Numbered from the stretch's first letter, positions 47,901 through 60,247 are shown. The stretch: 64,000 nt of DNA from Paralichthys olivaceus (GCF_024713975.1 NC_091115.1:588501-652500), one strand, 5' to 3'. Numbers and translations are program-made. Notes: a model not told the origin generated them from the letters alone.

Positions 47901-48965
47901 CGAACACACTGATGATCTTGATTATCTCTAATAATTCACCTCGTACAGAATCTCCTCTCACCGCTCTCGTCTTCGTGCTGCTGAACAAACCACATCCTCG
48001 TATTTGACCGTGTTTAAAAATCTCGTCTGAACCGAGTTAAACACAGGGAATATTTTTATTTCCACACCCCCCCCCCCCCCCCAGCCCCTGTGATGTTAAT
48101 AAATGACGACAGGAACAAAAGTGTGTGCAGACAAACAAAACCAACGCAACCGGACAGGACCTTCCCACAGACGCCCCGTCGTAACTTTTAAACAATTCAC
48201 AGTGACAGGAGACGACCCTGAGCGGAGGAACCCTGTTGGAAGTCAGCGGGCAGCGTGGTGGACGGAGCTGCCGCAGCCTGGTGTCCTGTTCCCGTCATGG
48301 ATCATATGAGCTCATTAAATATTCACATCTGTACTTTCTTGAGTCCTCTACTGTAGCAGCTGTAAGAGGAGACGCGAGCATCAAGAGGTCAGCGACCTTC
48401 AGCTCGCCGGACGTCTGGACGCTTTAGAGGCTTTCAGCTCCGGGTTTTGATTTCTGCGTCAGATTTCTTGTCCGAGTCTTGAAAAGAGTTCAGTGATTCC
48501 TGGAACAAGTTCCGACTCAAACAAAGACGGAGGTGAAGTGAAGATGCTTTAATATTAAAAATCAAACGACCGGGACACCGAGCGACAGGAAACACAACAG
48601 GTTCAACTAATGTGTCACACAGGGGCAGGAAGTGAGGACACACACTGACAGAATACAGGAACAAAAAGTGAGTATGAATAATTCAGTGATGATATAATAA
48701 TAATAATAATAGTGCAGTGATAGTGTGACACTGGTAGTTGTGCTCTCGTGTCATGATATTAAAATCTCACTTATACTTGAATGTGTTCAGTTTGAAGAAG
48801 AAGAGAAATCATCACATTTATACTTTAAGTTAAAGTTAGAATCATTTTCACTCATCAGCTGAACTTTGTCTCAACAACACGAGAAGATCCAGATTTTTAT
48901 TTTCAAAAATCTGAATTTATCTTTTAAATCTTCACGTCTCCTGTCTGTGAGTGTGTGTGTGTATC

Positions 48966-49146
48966 TTGTACAGCTGTCTTTGTGAGGACCAGTTTCAGGA
49001 CATTGAATGGATTGTTTGTGGGTTGAGACCTGGTTTATGGTTAGAATCAGGTTTAGGTTAAGTTAAGTGTTAATCTGGATGGTTAAGGTAAGGGCCTGAG
49101 GAATGCATTATGTTGATGAGGGTCCTCACTAAGACAGAAGTACAAA
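48966..49146. mobile_element. Short MITE-like element with GTGAGGACC terminal repeats
   Basis: The left end TTGTACAGCTGTCTTTGTGA, then GGACC, is mirrored at the right end, where GGGTCCTCACTAAGACAGAA is followed by GTACAAA. About 20 of 24 end bases agree. The interior carries GGTTAGAATCAGGTTTAGG and related GGTTAAGG blocks. The family is common in teleost genomes next to GT repeats, as here. It has no coding capacity. Confidence 0.75.
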
Positions 49147-50360
49147 CATGTGTGTGTGTCAGTGGGCGTGGCCTCCTGGTTACCTGCTGACATCACATCA
49201 TCTTCACCTGAGACTCGTCAGTCGTCTCCAGAAGTTTCTCTGAGTTTCACCTTCAGGACTCTTCAGTCATGAGTCTGTGTAGTTTTCACTCTTGTGTTGA
49301 ATCAAGATGAAAACAGGACGAATCAGAATCTTTATGAGACGCTGATGTTTTCAAACTCTTTTTAGAACTCCAGATAAACACACGATTATTTAAAAAGTGT
49401 TCAAATTGGATCCTGAGACACAAACAGTGTTACGTCTGTAAAGTAGTGAAAAGTTAAACTCACTAATATTCTGTAAACATGGTTCAGGACCAGGAGCTGG
49501 AGTTAAAGACTTTTTAACTAGAGTGAATCTGTTCAGGAGAAACTTCATCTCAGGCCTCTGTCACGTCCTTCCATCCGGTTCATCAAAGATTGCTTCGAGA
49601 CTTTTTGCGTCATCCTGCTGACAAACAAACACACGTGTGGAAACGTGACCTCCTCTGCGGAGCCGCCGTGTCGAGTTCAGCTCAGTGTGTCTGTGGTTTT
49701 ACACCTCAGCAGTGATCCAGAATGTCAGTCGTCCGCTGGCACGAGGCTAAATGATTGATACCAAACAAAGCTCTTTAAATCAGGCCTGTAAATGATGGAT
49801 GATACAGAGCTGCAGTAAACACACACACACACACACACACACACTCGAGTTACAAGGTGCCAAGTGCAAAACCCAGCAGCTGATTCAGTTACTTGAGACT
49901 GTGTTTGTCTGTTTGTGTGTTTGTGTGTTTGTATGTTTGTGTGTTTGTTTGTTTGTGTGTTTGTATGTTTGTGTGTTTGTCTGTTTGTGTGTTTGGTGTG
50001 TTGGTGTGTTTGTCTGTTTGTGTGTTTGGTGTGTTGGTGTGTTTGTGTGTTTGGTGCTACACAGTTACACAACAAACTCAAGGTCTGCTTACTGAGCAAA
50101 AGCAGTTTGAGCACCAACATGTGAAAGATTCAACAAACTGTGTCTGAGAGGAAGTCACTGTCAGCTGTTGTGAGAACATCGTCCACTAGGGGGCAGATTA
50201 GGAAATATTCCCTGAAGTTCACAATCTGGAGTAAACATGGAGACACCAGACGTGTCAGCGTGTGAACGAGGAAAGGTTAACATCTTTCAGGTTAAAGGTT
50301 AAAGTGTTTGATTCCCTACGTTCAGTCCTGATGTTAAAACTCTGCAGCTTCACCTAACCC

Positions 50361-50391
<31 letters not shown>

Positions 50392-50984
50392 AACTTTCCG
50401 AGGTGACGTCTCGGTAACGATAAAACTTTATCGAGGTGCGTTCCGTTCGTTCACCTCGTCCTCTGGGCGTCTGCCCTCTTTACCCTCTGTCTCTGGTTTG
50501 TTTGGCCGGGTGTTGTCTCACCGCCCTGCAGCGAGGCCGTCCACGGGACAGGACGACGTGTCTCTAACACACTCTGACAGCGGTTACTGGCTTTCTGCTT
50601 GTGTAAGTGCACATACTGTAAGAATCTGACCGCCTTTTACGGCTGGAGACAGAAGTCTAAAAATAGCTGCTGTGAATAATACGTCAAAACAATCGTCTTC
50701 AGGACAAAAGGACGGTTTGGAGGATTGTCTTCAGAGGACAGAAGAGCTGAATGAGCTGGTGTCACTTTAACGTCAGCAGAGGACAGAGGACTGTGAGTCT
50801 GTGGCTGAGGAAGGTCATCGATGAGACGCTTCACTTTTAAAACATTTGAACAATCGAACAAATGATTATATTTAAACCGGAATTTACACTTTCATCACTA
50901 TGAAGCAGGTTTCAGACATGTTGTGTTCAATGTTGTGTTCAATGTTGTGTTAAATGTTGTGTAGCTGGTGTTTGTTTACAACAA

Positions 50985-51033
50985 CAGGAACACGTCAGGA
51001 ACACGTCAGGAACACGTCAGGAACACGTCAGGA
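50985..51033. repeat. 11-bp tandem repeat, 4 copies
   Basis: CAGGAACACGT units in tandem, related in inverse sense to the ACATGTTCC units elsewhere in the window. Confidence 0.9.
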
Positions 51034-52329
51034 CTTCCTGTCTGAACACAGCATCAGAAGTTTAATGTGCAGACACAACTGCTCCTTTTAAAATAAAGTG
51101 TTTCTTATATTATAATTCACAAAGTTTAGTTAAAACTTTCATATTTCATGTTTAACAGCATCTACAAGACACAGAACTAAAATACTTTCATGTTCACGTG
51201 ACTCATAAACGTCACTGTTCTTCTGCCAAAACCCTGAAGTCCACCTCCAGGCCTCCAGCTCCCCCCTGTGGCTGCTCCTCGTCACTACACTCTGAAGCTT
51301 TCTGATTAAAAAAATAAAAAGTCATTCTGGAACACACAATCCATCACATCGCTGTGGGAGGGATGCTGTGTTCACATGGAGACGAGCCCTGGCAACAGGC
51401 AAATGCTACTGTGTGTTGCTATGGTAACCCACCAACCGGTGAGGGGCAGAGAGGCGGAGATGTCAAGAACCGAGGGAGGAAAAAAAAAAAACGAAGAGCG
51501 AAGAAACGACGGATGAGAGAGGAAATGAAACGATGGAGCAGAGAAACCCCCTCAGGTGCGATTATTTATAGACGATAAGAAAAATACAATCTGATAAAAT
51601 AACAAAGACGCTGGTGCTGTCGTTTCAATCAAGGCCAAGAAAATCCTCCGGGCCACATTCGGTGCTACAACCGTTTCACTCAAGTTCACTGGCTCCCTCT
51701 CTTCAGTTTCTGAACTGAGTCATGTCCCTGATGTTTGACCTGTTTAATGAGAGATAAAGTAGGACAGTCTTTTCCTGCTGGGCTCCTCTCAAACTAATTC
51801 AGCTCCCGCCCACAAACAACAAACGAGCGTTGGACCAGGAGAGGCAGAGCAGAACAAACTGACCCTGCAGACGGGCCGCGACCACGGCTCCGTTTGTTCC
51901 ATTATGTAACACACGTGAAACTCTGTGTTCTCGTGTGTGGAGCGTGAAACCAACACACGTTTTAAAAGACGATCTACATTTTTCCACGACGTCTCCGGAC
52001 AAATACGTTTGTTCCTTTTCCTGAGCGTAAAGACGACGATGACTGTTGATGAAGACGACGACGCGTCTCGACCAATCACGAGTCAGTCTCAACTGTCAAT
52101 CATCTGCTGACATGGAGGAGGTGGGGTTTATGGCCTTTACTGCAGCCAGCCACCAGGGGGCCATCAAGGTGCTCTGGATTCTCTTCAGGGAGCAATGATG
52201 TCATCCGTCTTTATTTAGTCTGTTTGTTGTTAGAATATTTAACTTTATGATTTCATCAAGACTCAACACGTTTATTATTGAATGAACCGAGAGAAAGAGA
52301 AGAAACAAGGAGCTGAAGGATTAATATAT

Positions 52330-52330
<1 letters not shown>

Positions 52331-52384
<54 letters not shown>
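52331..52384. repeat. (CA)n microsatellite
   Basis: About 27 CA dinucleotides. Confidence 0.95.
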
Positions 52385-52386
<2 letters not shown>

Positions 52387-52493
52387 AGATATATGTAAAC
52401 ACTCACCCCAGGAGAGAAACAAGAAAAGGAAGCACAGATTTTTCGTGCATGAGGAAACATTGTCCTGCAAATTTAATTCACAACCAGAGCGAG

Positions 52494-52495
<2 letters not shown>

Positions 52496-52559
<64 letters not shown>
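52496..52559. repeat. (CA)n microsatellite
   Basis: About 32 CA dinucleotides, 110 bp from the previous CA run. Confidence 0.95.
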
Positions 52560-52562
<3 letters not shown>

Positions 52563-53097
52563 TTAGCCTCCCTCTCCTCTCACTGTGTTCCGGCTGCATT
52601 CAGAATCATTATATAATATTTCTCTTTCACAGTAGACATCATGTGGAACCTCGGGGACTCGACCATCGCTTCACATCATCAGACATCAAACACTGATTTA
52701 AATATGTTCATCACAGACGATTTCACCTGATCAAACAGATTTTAACTTTTACGTCCGAGCATCTGACGTCACAGGATCGGAGAAGAAGAACCCCCCCCCC
52801 CCATGTATTTTATCTAAAATGATCAGAGATATTTTAGCCTCATGTTTCTACGATGAGAGAAATTAAATGTGTTGTGTTTGTTCAATGAACATAATCGAAT
52901 CCTGCTCACTGAGACGATCACTCTTCATCTGCCATATTCTGATTCTCCTGTGTTTGTCCCACCAGACTAGAGGAGGAGGAGGAGGAGTCAGTTCTTCATC
53001 ACATCGATCATTTAAGTGGCTGCTTCTCTAAGTTATTGATCAACTCAGACAATCACTCATTGATCTCATCGGCTCTTAACCCAATAAAGCATCAATT

Positions 53098-53176
53098 GAT
53101 TGAGACGGAGGATCCAGGGATCAAACCACCGACCTTCTGGTCAGTGGACGAACCTCTCTACCTTCTGAGCCGACCC
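53098..53176 (-). mobile_element. tRNA-derived SINE head fragment
   Basis: Read on the minus strand the segment gives CGGCTCAGAAGGTAGAG (A-box-like), then CACTGACCAGAAGGTCGGTG and GGTTTGATCCCTGG (B-box-like), at the spacing of a tRNA. It is degenerate and lacks paired acceptor stems, so it is read as a SINE head and not a working tRNA. Confidence 0.6.
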
Positions 53177-53385
53177 ATGAGGAAAAACTAAACAGAAGAG
53201 GATGATACTGATTTAATACTCAGTCAAATTAACTCAAGCACTTAATTATCATTTACTTTAATTGATTTCACAATTTCACAAATCAGTGATGCTCAACAGC
53301 TCCACCAACAGGTTGAGGACTGTAACTGACCTCAGTACATTACTCTTTACATATCTGTCATATGGACTGAGTATGTTAGAGCTTG

Positions 53386-53390
53386 AGTGT

Positions 53391-53435
<45 letters not shown>

Positions 53436-53488
53436 TGTGTCTGTGTGTGTGTGTGTGTGTGTCTGTCTGTGTGTGTGTGTGTGTGTGT

Positions 53489-53520
<32 letters not shown>

Positions 53521-53686
53521 CTGTGTGTGTGTGTCTGTGTGTGTCTGTGTGTGTGTGTGTGTGTGTCTGTGTGTGTGTGTGTCTGTCTGTGTGTGTGTGT
53601 CTGTGTGTGTGTGTCTGTGTGTGTCTGTGTGTGTGTGTGTGTGTGTCTGTGTGTGTGTGTGTCTGTCTGTGTGTGTGTGTCTGTGT

Positions 53687-53727
<41 letters not shown>

Positions 53728-53732
53728 TGTGT

Positions 53733-53773
<41 letters not shown>

Positions 53774-53826
53774 TGTGTCTGTGTGTGTGTGTGTGTGTGT
53801 CTGTCTGTGTGTGTGTGTGTGTGTGT

Positions 53827-53858
<32 letters not shown>

Positions 53859-54096
53859 CTGTGTGTGTGTGTCTGTGTGTGTCTGTGTGTGTGTGTGTGT
53901 GTGTCTGTGTGTGTGTGTGTCTGTCTGTGTGTGTGTGTCTGTGTGTGTGTGTCTGTGTGTGTCTGTGTGTGTGTGTGTGTGTGTCTGTGTGTGTGTGTGT
54001 CTGTCTGTGTGTGTGTGTCTGTGTGTGTCTGTGTGAGTGTGTGTGTGTGTGTGTCTGTCTGTGTGTGTGTGTCTGTCTGTGTGAGTGTGTGTGTGT

Positions 54097-54129
<33 letters not shown>

Positions 54130-54136
54130 TCTGTCT

Positions 54137-54175
<39 letters not shown>
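53386..54175. repeat. Long GT/CTGT tract with 338-bp internal duplication
   Basis: Nearly 800 bp of GT dinucleotides broken by CTG, CTGTCTG and TATG interruptions. The interruptions at 53429, 53463, 53493, 53521, 53535, 53545 and 53567 recur at exactly +338 bp (53767, 53801, 53831, 53859, 53873, 53883, 53905), so a whole segment was duplicated. The three long Cys/Val open frames are not genes. Confidence 0.97.
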
Positions 54176-54178
<3 letters not shown>

Positions 54179-54833
54179 CAGAGAGCAGGAGACTCTTAAT
54201 ACCTCACTTTTCTCTAATGCTTTTCACTCTTAATACCCTCGTCTGAGAGAGAGAGAGAGAGAGTGAGGGAGGACGAGGGACATTCACAACCAGTGAAAGA
54301 GAGAGAGAGAGAGAGGATCTGTCTGGGGATTTGGACAGCTGTCAATTAAAATCCCTCGACACAATCCACCTCCTCCTCCCCCATCACACCGAGCCTCATC
54401 GCTCTGCTCAACGGCACTCCTGACAGCACACACACACACACACAAACACACACGGACACACACACACACGCACTGACGATGACTCCTCTCTCACCCCCAT
54501 CCTGCACCTCTCTCATGACATGCATGAGTGTGTTGTTTTATTTGGTGTGTGTGTGTGTGTGTGTTGCAGTCAAGCAGGCTGAGGCTGTGGTTAATATTTC
54601 TCTGAGGCTGTAATCCCCTCTCTCCCCCTGCAGCCTTTGTTGCGTTATTGTAGCTCTGGTTGTGTATGACTGTGTGTGTGTGTGTGTGTGTCTGTGTGTG
54701 TGTTGTTAATATCCTCTGAAGGCTGCTGTGAACAAGCAGAGATTTTCCTTTTGTGTATCTGGTGATCTGGGCTCCTGAGGGCTATTGAACACATGCAGAC
54801 ACACTGAGGTGGGTATGATGGAGGAGGGGAAGC

Positions 54834-54835
<2 letters not shown>

Positions 54836-54912
<77 letters not shown>
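54836..54912. repeat. (GT)n microsatellite
   Basis: About 38 uninterrupted GT dinucleotides, the longest pure GT run in the window. Confidence 0.95.
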
Positions 54913-54913
<1 letters not shown>

Positions 54914-55069
54914 GAGGAGGTGGGGTACTCAGGCTGCATGTTAAAGCTGGAGGTGTGATTCGTGACCAGTGGAGGCCGATGATTAGCCCACAGTTCTTCC
55001 AGTCTCAGTTATTTTCCAGTTCAGTGCTCATTCAGTACAAACACACACACACACACACACACACACAAA

Positions 55070-55130
55070 GATGTACTTCTACAGTTGTGAGGACCCTCAT
55101 TGGCCCAATAATAAATACGATCCCCTGTGG
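55070..55130. repeat. Fragment of the GTGAGGACC MITE family
   Basis: GATGTACTTCTACAGTTGTG followed by AGGACCCTCATTGG resembles the terminal repeat of the element at 48966-49146 and also abuts a (CA)n run. Only one end is recognisable. Confidence 0.5.
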
Positions 55131-55297
55131 CGGACACAAACACAAACACAAACCTGAATCTCCAACGTGGACGGGTACAAACTCGTTTTCTCTCTGACTG
55201 AGAAAAACGTTCACGATGTTAAATTGTTCAGTTTGTGTTGAAACTATTGATTTGACTTCAGGGTCATTTTAGAGAAGCAGGTTGTGAAGCTGCTCAG

Positions 55298-55406
<109 letters not shown>

Positions 55407-56637
55407 CAATCATAATAACGATGTTCTGACAAAAGACGTGAAACAATGTGACGTGAGCAACATGACGCAGGATGTGACACGACATGACGAGATGAGACGA
55501 CACAACGTGTCTGTATGTACGACGAGAAAATATGACATAAGACAACATGACACGTGACTTGACGCAATGTGACGTGATGTCATGAGATGAGACGACACAA
55601 CATGACACAAAAATTCATCTGTGAAACTACACGTGATGTCACAAGACGACGACATCATGAGATGATGCTACTTTTCTTCTAGTGTCATATAAATGAAGTT
55701 ATTACTAATATTCATTATTATTGAAACTACAGCAAACTGGTTGGATCTGGTTTGTTCCGGGGCCTCCTGACTTCTGGGCCCACAGGTTTCCCAAACGTGG
55801 ACTGAACCTTTAACTCACAGACGGAACAGCACAATGTCCTCACAGAGATAGAGATGAGAGTAAACACTCTCATGAGGAGGAGGAGAGGAGCCCATTTTAA
55901 AGCGCTGCCATCTTGGCACTGGTGGCCGATTCTCCAGAGCCGAGTGTGAGCACACTCTTTCTCTGCAGGACGACGGCCCGCAGGCGAGAAACAGGACGAC
56001 GAGCGAGGACAGAATGTGACGACACGTCGGCCGCGCCGCCCTCACGCCACGAAGAACGTTTATTTTTACACAGAAGTGGTTTCAGATTTTTCCGCTGTGA
56101 AACTGAACGAGCTTCACATCGAATGAACGTTGAGCTTGTATGGGCTGAAGCTGAACTCGGCCTCCTCCTACACACGAGCATCTGTTCAACCGCTCGCCGA
56201 CAAATCTCACCAATCACCAATCGTACTTTAGAAAGACGTCCTCTCCCTAGCAACGCTGCCTCGACCTCATCAAAATACACAGATAGTGTTTTAAATCCCT
56301 CCTCGGCTATATTTCACAGCACCGGTTTACAAATCCATTTAGCAGCATCTGTGAGCGTGCATTAAAGCTGCAGGAGGAAACTGTTACTTTAAATGACTGG
56401 CACGCATGACGTGGTGTCCTTGATTTTCCTGCTTGCACATGTCCTCTCTGTGTGTTATTATGCAGGCATCTGCTGTCAAGACTTCTTAAACTCATCGCAG
56501 CGTTCCTCCCGCTCTCCCCTCCACGCCACTCTCTCCATGCAGCCGCCCTGAGCCCCAAAACACACACACACACATTTACCACACAGACGAGTGCATGCAG
56601 AGTCAAACACGGGGAGGACACACACACACACACAGAT

Positions 56638-56668
<31 letters not shown>
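56638..56668. repeat. (GAT)n microsatellite
   Basis: About nine GAT triplets just after a short CA run. Confidence 0.95.
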
Positions 56669-56943
56669 GAGGTTGGTGAAGCTCCCTCAGGCGTTGGGGA
56701 GTCTGACTCAGGCCTACTGTTCGCCTCGCAGCTCCACTCGTCTCCTCACATGCACCAAATCTGACATTTCTCTGCTACTGTAACAACGCTTGCTAATAAT
56801 GAGGCAAACCTGCGCTCGCTCTGCGGCCGCGGCCCACAGGTGCAGGAGACGGGCTCTCGTCTTCATGTCGGTCTCCTTCCCCCAATGTTCACGTTGACCC
56901 CGAGCTGCTGTCTGCGTGGTCAACAGGAAGCTTCCTTCTGCAG

Positions 56944-57010
56944 ATGATTAGCTTAGCATAAAGAGTAGAAACAGGTGGAAACAGCTAGCGTGGCTCCGTT
57001 CACAGGTAAG
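56944..57010 (+). repeat. Fragment of the TTAGCTTAGCATAAA repeat family
   Basis: GATTAGCTTAGCATAAAGAG is followed by GGTGGAAACAGCTAGCGTGG. This order matches a repeat core familiar from teleost genomes and shared with the element at 24666-25192. Confidence 0.6.
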
Positions 57011-57470
57011 AAAATCCTCACTGTTTCATCTGCACTGAGATCGGATCCGCGCAGCTCGCGCCACGTCCAGGTCCAGGTGACGACCACTTCCTGTGTTTAC
57101 TTGATAACAGCTCGCTGCTGCTGCCTCGCCGGTTTGAACAGTCACACGAGGTTTGTTTTATTTACACACACACTGAAAACAGGAAACAGGAAACAGGAGA
57201 TGTTTGACTGACGAGTCTCACAGTTAGGAATAAGAGGTGGACCTTCTCCTCACACTGTGGTCGTTGGTCTGTGGAGTCTGTGAGCTCTGACCTTCAGTCG
57301 TGTGAAGCTGTTGTTGTTGTTATCAGCAGCAGCAGCTCTGAACGCGGCCTCTGTAATTAGAGAGCTAATTTGTGAGCTGCAGTTGTTAAGGATGCCGGTT
57401 GTTACGGTTACCTGTTGTTATGGTTACTGTTTCCCTCTCCGACTGGCAACGAGGCCTCAAGTACCCACAG

Positions 57471-57502
<32 letters not shown>

Positions 57503-58561
57503 ATGTTTCTACTCAGCAGGGAGGGGACATTATAATTTACTTATATAAACAAACAGTTAATATTCTAGAATAAAAAGTTGGAGGAATAAAATACTTTAGA
57601 TTTCAGGTGTTTGTGGCATCGTACTTTTCAAACAAAAGCTTTCTGCTGATTGTTGAGCTCGTCCCGTTGTGTTGTAAACAGTGGTTCGTCTGTGAGGTCA
57701 TTAAATACATCGCGACATGTGAACGAGAGATTCTTGGTGGTAACACTGCCCCCTTATGGTTTCAGGTGGTACTGCTCCGTTTTATCTGTTCACGTATTTG
57801 ATGTTGAGCTAAAATGAACCTTTCTCGTCCAGATGTGACGAACTCCTGGTTTTCACCTTTCAAACAATTAACTCCATTTGGAAACAACTTGTAACTGAGA
57901 CCTGTTTGTTGTTGAGTTTAAATTGTGCATGAAAATACAAAAAACATAATAACATCGTTGTCAAATGAGTCGGTTTGAAATCACACAACATTTCCATGAT
58001 GCTGGTTTTGTGTTAGGCTGCATGTGAAGGATCTCGTGTCCTCGACTGATGAAACCTGACGTGGAGACGATATCTGGATTCAGGAACATGTATGATCGGT
58101 GCACACACATGAACACACATGATCTCTGAGCATTAGCATGTCCTGGTTTCCTGCTCTCATCTCCTCCTCTTTGACGTTTCTCTAAAACCTCACTGCAAGA
58201 ATCTACAGCTCTATGCTTGAGAAGCCGTCACCGGAGTCCGCGCAGCAAATATCATGAAGTTTATTGTGAAAAGGTCCTAATGGCTGTATCCAGTGCGTGA
58301 AATCGCAGCGTTTTCGCCAGTGGCCAGTCACAGAGTGAGATGGATGCTGGCGAGTTATTATTCATGGCTGCTGTAGTCTGAGGACAGTGCACTAATCCAG
58401 GGGCGGGGAGATGCACATAGTTCTTATCATGATGAGGCTGGAGCATTAGATAAGGAAAAGGATAAATATAGTGCTCGTGCTTTGTTTTCCTAATCCACCC
58501 ACAGGGCGAAGAAACTAACCTTTTAAATAGGTCACCTTCTCTGCTTTTAGAACCCAGTCCC

Positions 58562-58588
58562 TGTGTGTGTGTGTGTGTGTGTGTGTGC
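58562..58588. repeat. (GT)n microsatellite
   Basis: Thirteen GT dinucleotides, 110 bp before a second GT run at 58698-58741. Confidence 0.95.
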
Positions 58589-58697
58589 TCTTGTCCTTTT
58601 ATAGAAGCCAGTTGAAGTTCTAGATGCTCCTCAGTTAAAGGCTCAGTACATTCTAATATCATAACACTGATAATATTTGCAAACATGTGCAGAGCTG

Positions 58698-58699
58698 TG

Positions 58700-58741
<42 letters not shown>
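58698..58741. repeat. (GT)n microsatellite
   Basis: About 22 GT dinucleotides with one GC near the left end. Confidence 0.95.
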
Positions 58742-58744
<3 letters not shown>

Positions 58745-59110
58745 GAAATCATACCTGAGCTCCATGGATGGATTATCATGACCAAGGGCCGTGGACATAA
58801 ACTCACCACAGACCCACACACGCAAATGCTACACGTGAACTGCGTGTGCCTGAGGTCGACACAACCACACAGAATAAATCACTTTGAAATTATATTTGTT
58901 ATTTTGACATTTGAAATTACTGCTGTGATTTTTTAAAGGTAGAGCAGAGTAATTATATCTTTAGTCAGTAAATTATTATCAATGAAAACCGACATCATCC
59001 AACATCTTTGATGAAGTCATCAAACTCTAAGTTCAGATGAATACAGTGGGAAAAGTTTTCACACGCAGTATAAAATCCACCTGTACTCCAGCTTCATTAG
59101 GGTGTCTCTA

Positions 59111-59156
59111 GGTTCTGCTCAGACTCAGATCCTGGTTCTGCTCAGACTCAGATCCT
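59111..59156. repeat. 23-bp tandem duplication
   Basis: Two perfect adjacent copies of a 23-bp unit that begins GGTTCTGCTCAGACTCAG. Confidence 0.9.
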
Positions 59157-60159
59157 GGTTCATACAGAGAAACTGTATTTAAACTAAAGTAAATGTGTCT
59201 CTGACCTGAAGCATCGAGCTGCTGTACGATGAGATATTTGAGTTTGTGTGGTTTTAAAGAAAGACTCCTTCCATCTCCTTCAAACTGCAGAGTGTGGCCC
59301 CGGGGCCCGGCCTCCGTCCAAGGAGAAGAAGAGGACTCGGACACAAAGACAACAAAAAGACCCTCAGTGAAAGAGTCCATGGATTTGATGATGTGGAAAG
59401 TCTTTGTGTTTGGACTGTGGGGAGATGCATTCATGTGCATTAAGGACGTCGCTGCGTTTTGAAAACGATGCAGCGACTGGTCAAACACACAGAGAGGAAG
59501 TGAAGTTATATAAGACTCGAGGAGCGAACATGAAATAATTATAGCTGTAAAAAAACCGTTTCATCGTGAGGTCTGTTTCACTGCAGCTCTGCAGCTTCTC
59601 GTCACGTTCTTCAGGAGACGTGTGCATTTTCAATCACTAAATGTTTCAAGTCTGTGTCGATAACTTGAGAAACTAGTTTTGACTCGGCTGAGGGGGTTTC
59701 ATTTCTTTAGGAACTTAATTTAACAAGTTAAACCAACTCTCAGCTGCTCATTCACTGAACTCATCTTTTCAATACATGTCAACTGTTCGCTCCGGTCCAC
59801 TAACACAACAACACAGCGACGGTCATCTGGACATTAAACGCAGAGGAAGAGACGCCGCTTGTGTTTTCACAGAGAAACGTTTGACTTGATAAAATAAACT
59901 CAAACCACAGAAGATGAAGTCTTGGTTCAGATCTGACGTCAGCTCCTCCAAAATATTGTTTCTTCAAATGTGTGACCCGACAAAAAATCACTGTTCTTCA
60001 AACTCTGATTATAAAGATTATAAATATTAATATAAAGATTATAAAGATTATTATAAAGATTATAAATACATCGTCAGCTCCGACTGTCCGTTTATCACTG
60101 AGGCCATTTTCTTCTTCTTATAAAATGTGATGAAAATCTGAACCGTTCATTTTACAGTT

Positions 60160-60174
60160 AGAGAGAAAGACAGA

Positions 60175-60214
<40 letters not shown>

Positions 60215-60247
60215 GATGATTATTCCTGACCTCTGTCTGTCTGTCTG

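Larger units (their letters stand above)
42261..48960. other. Intergenic, no gene seen
   Basis: Open frames are at most about 150 codons, with no domain. Contains a 10-bp tandem repeat (GTGTCCTCA-type, about 42628-42678), GAT and GAA microsatellites, a 45-bp triplicate and a C16 run (48067-48082). A perfect MEF2 site on the minus strand, CTATTTTTAG, lies at 45484-45493. Confidence 0.55.
49147..53097. other. Intergenic, no gene seen
   Basis: Contains (CA)n at about 49820-49844, TTTG/GT-rich sequence at 49905-50056, (GAT)n at 50364-50391, 11-bp repeats at 50985-51033, A-rich 51480-51491 and two long (CA)n runs. Two motif matches stand out: MEF2 CTAAAAATAG at 50657-50666 and X-box GTTGCTATGGTAAC at 51415-51428. 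No coding exon is recognised. Confidence 0.55.

Noticed and set aside
53262..54176. 304-codon Cys/Val frame and two overlapping frames
   Set aside because: Direct translation of GT/CTGT repeats in all three phases.
55913..56365. 150-codon + frame overlapping a 127-codon minus frame
   Set aside because: Both strands are open and neither matches a family; CpG-rich promoter-like sequence explains the lack of stops.
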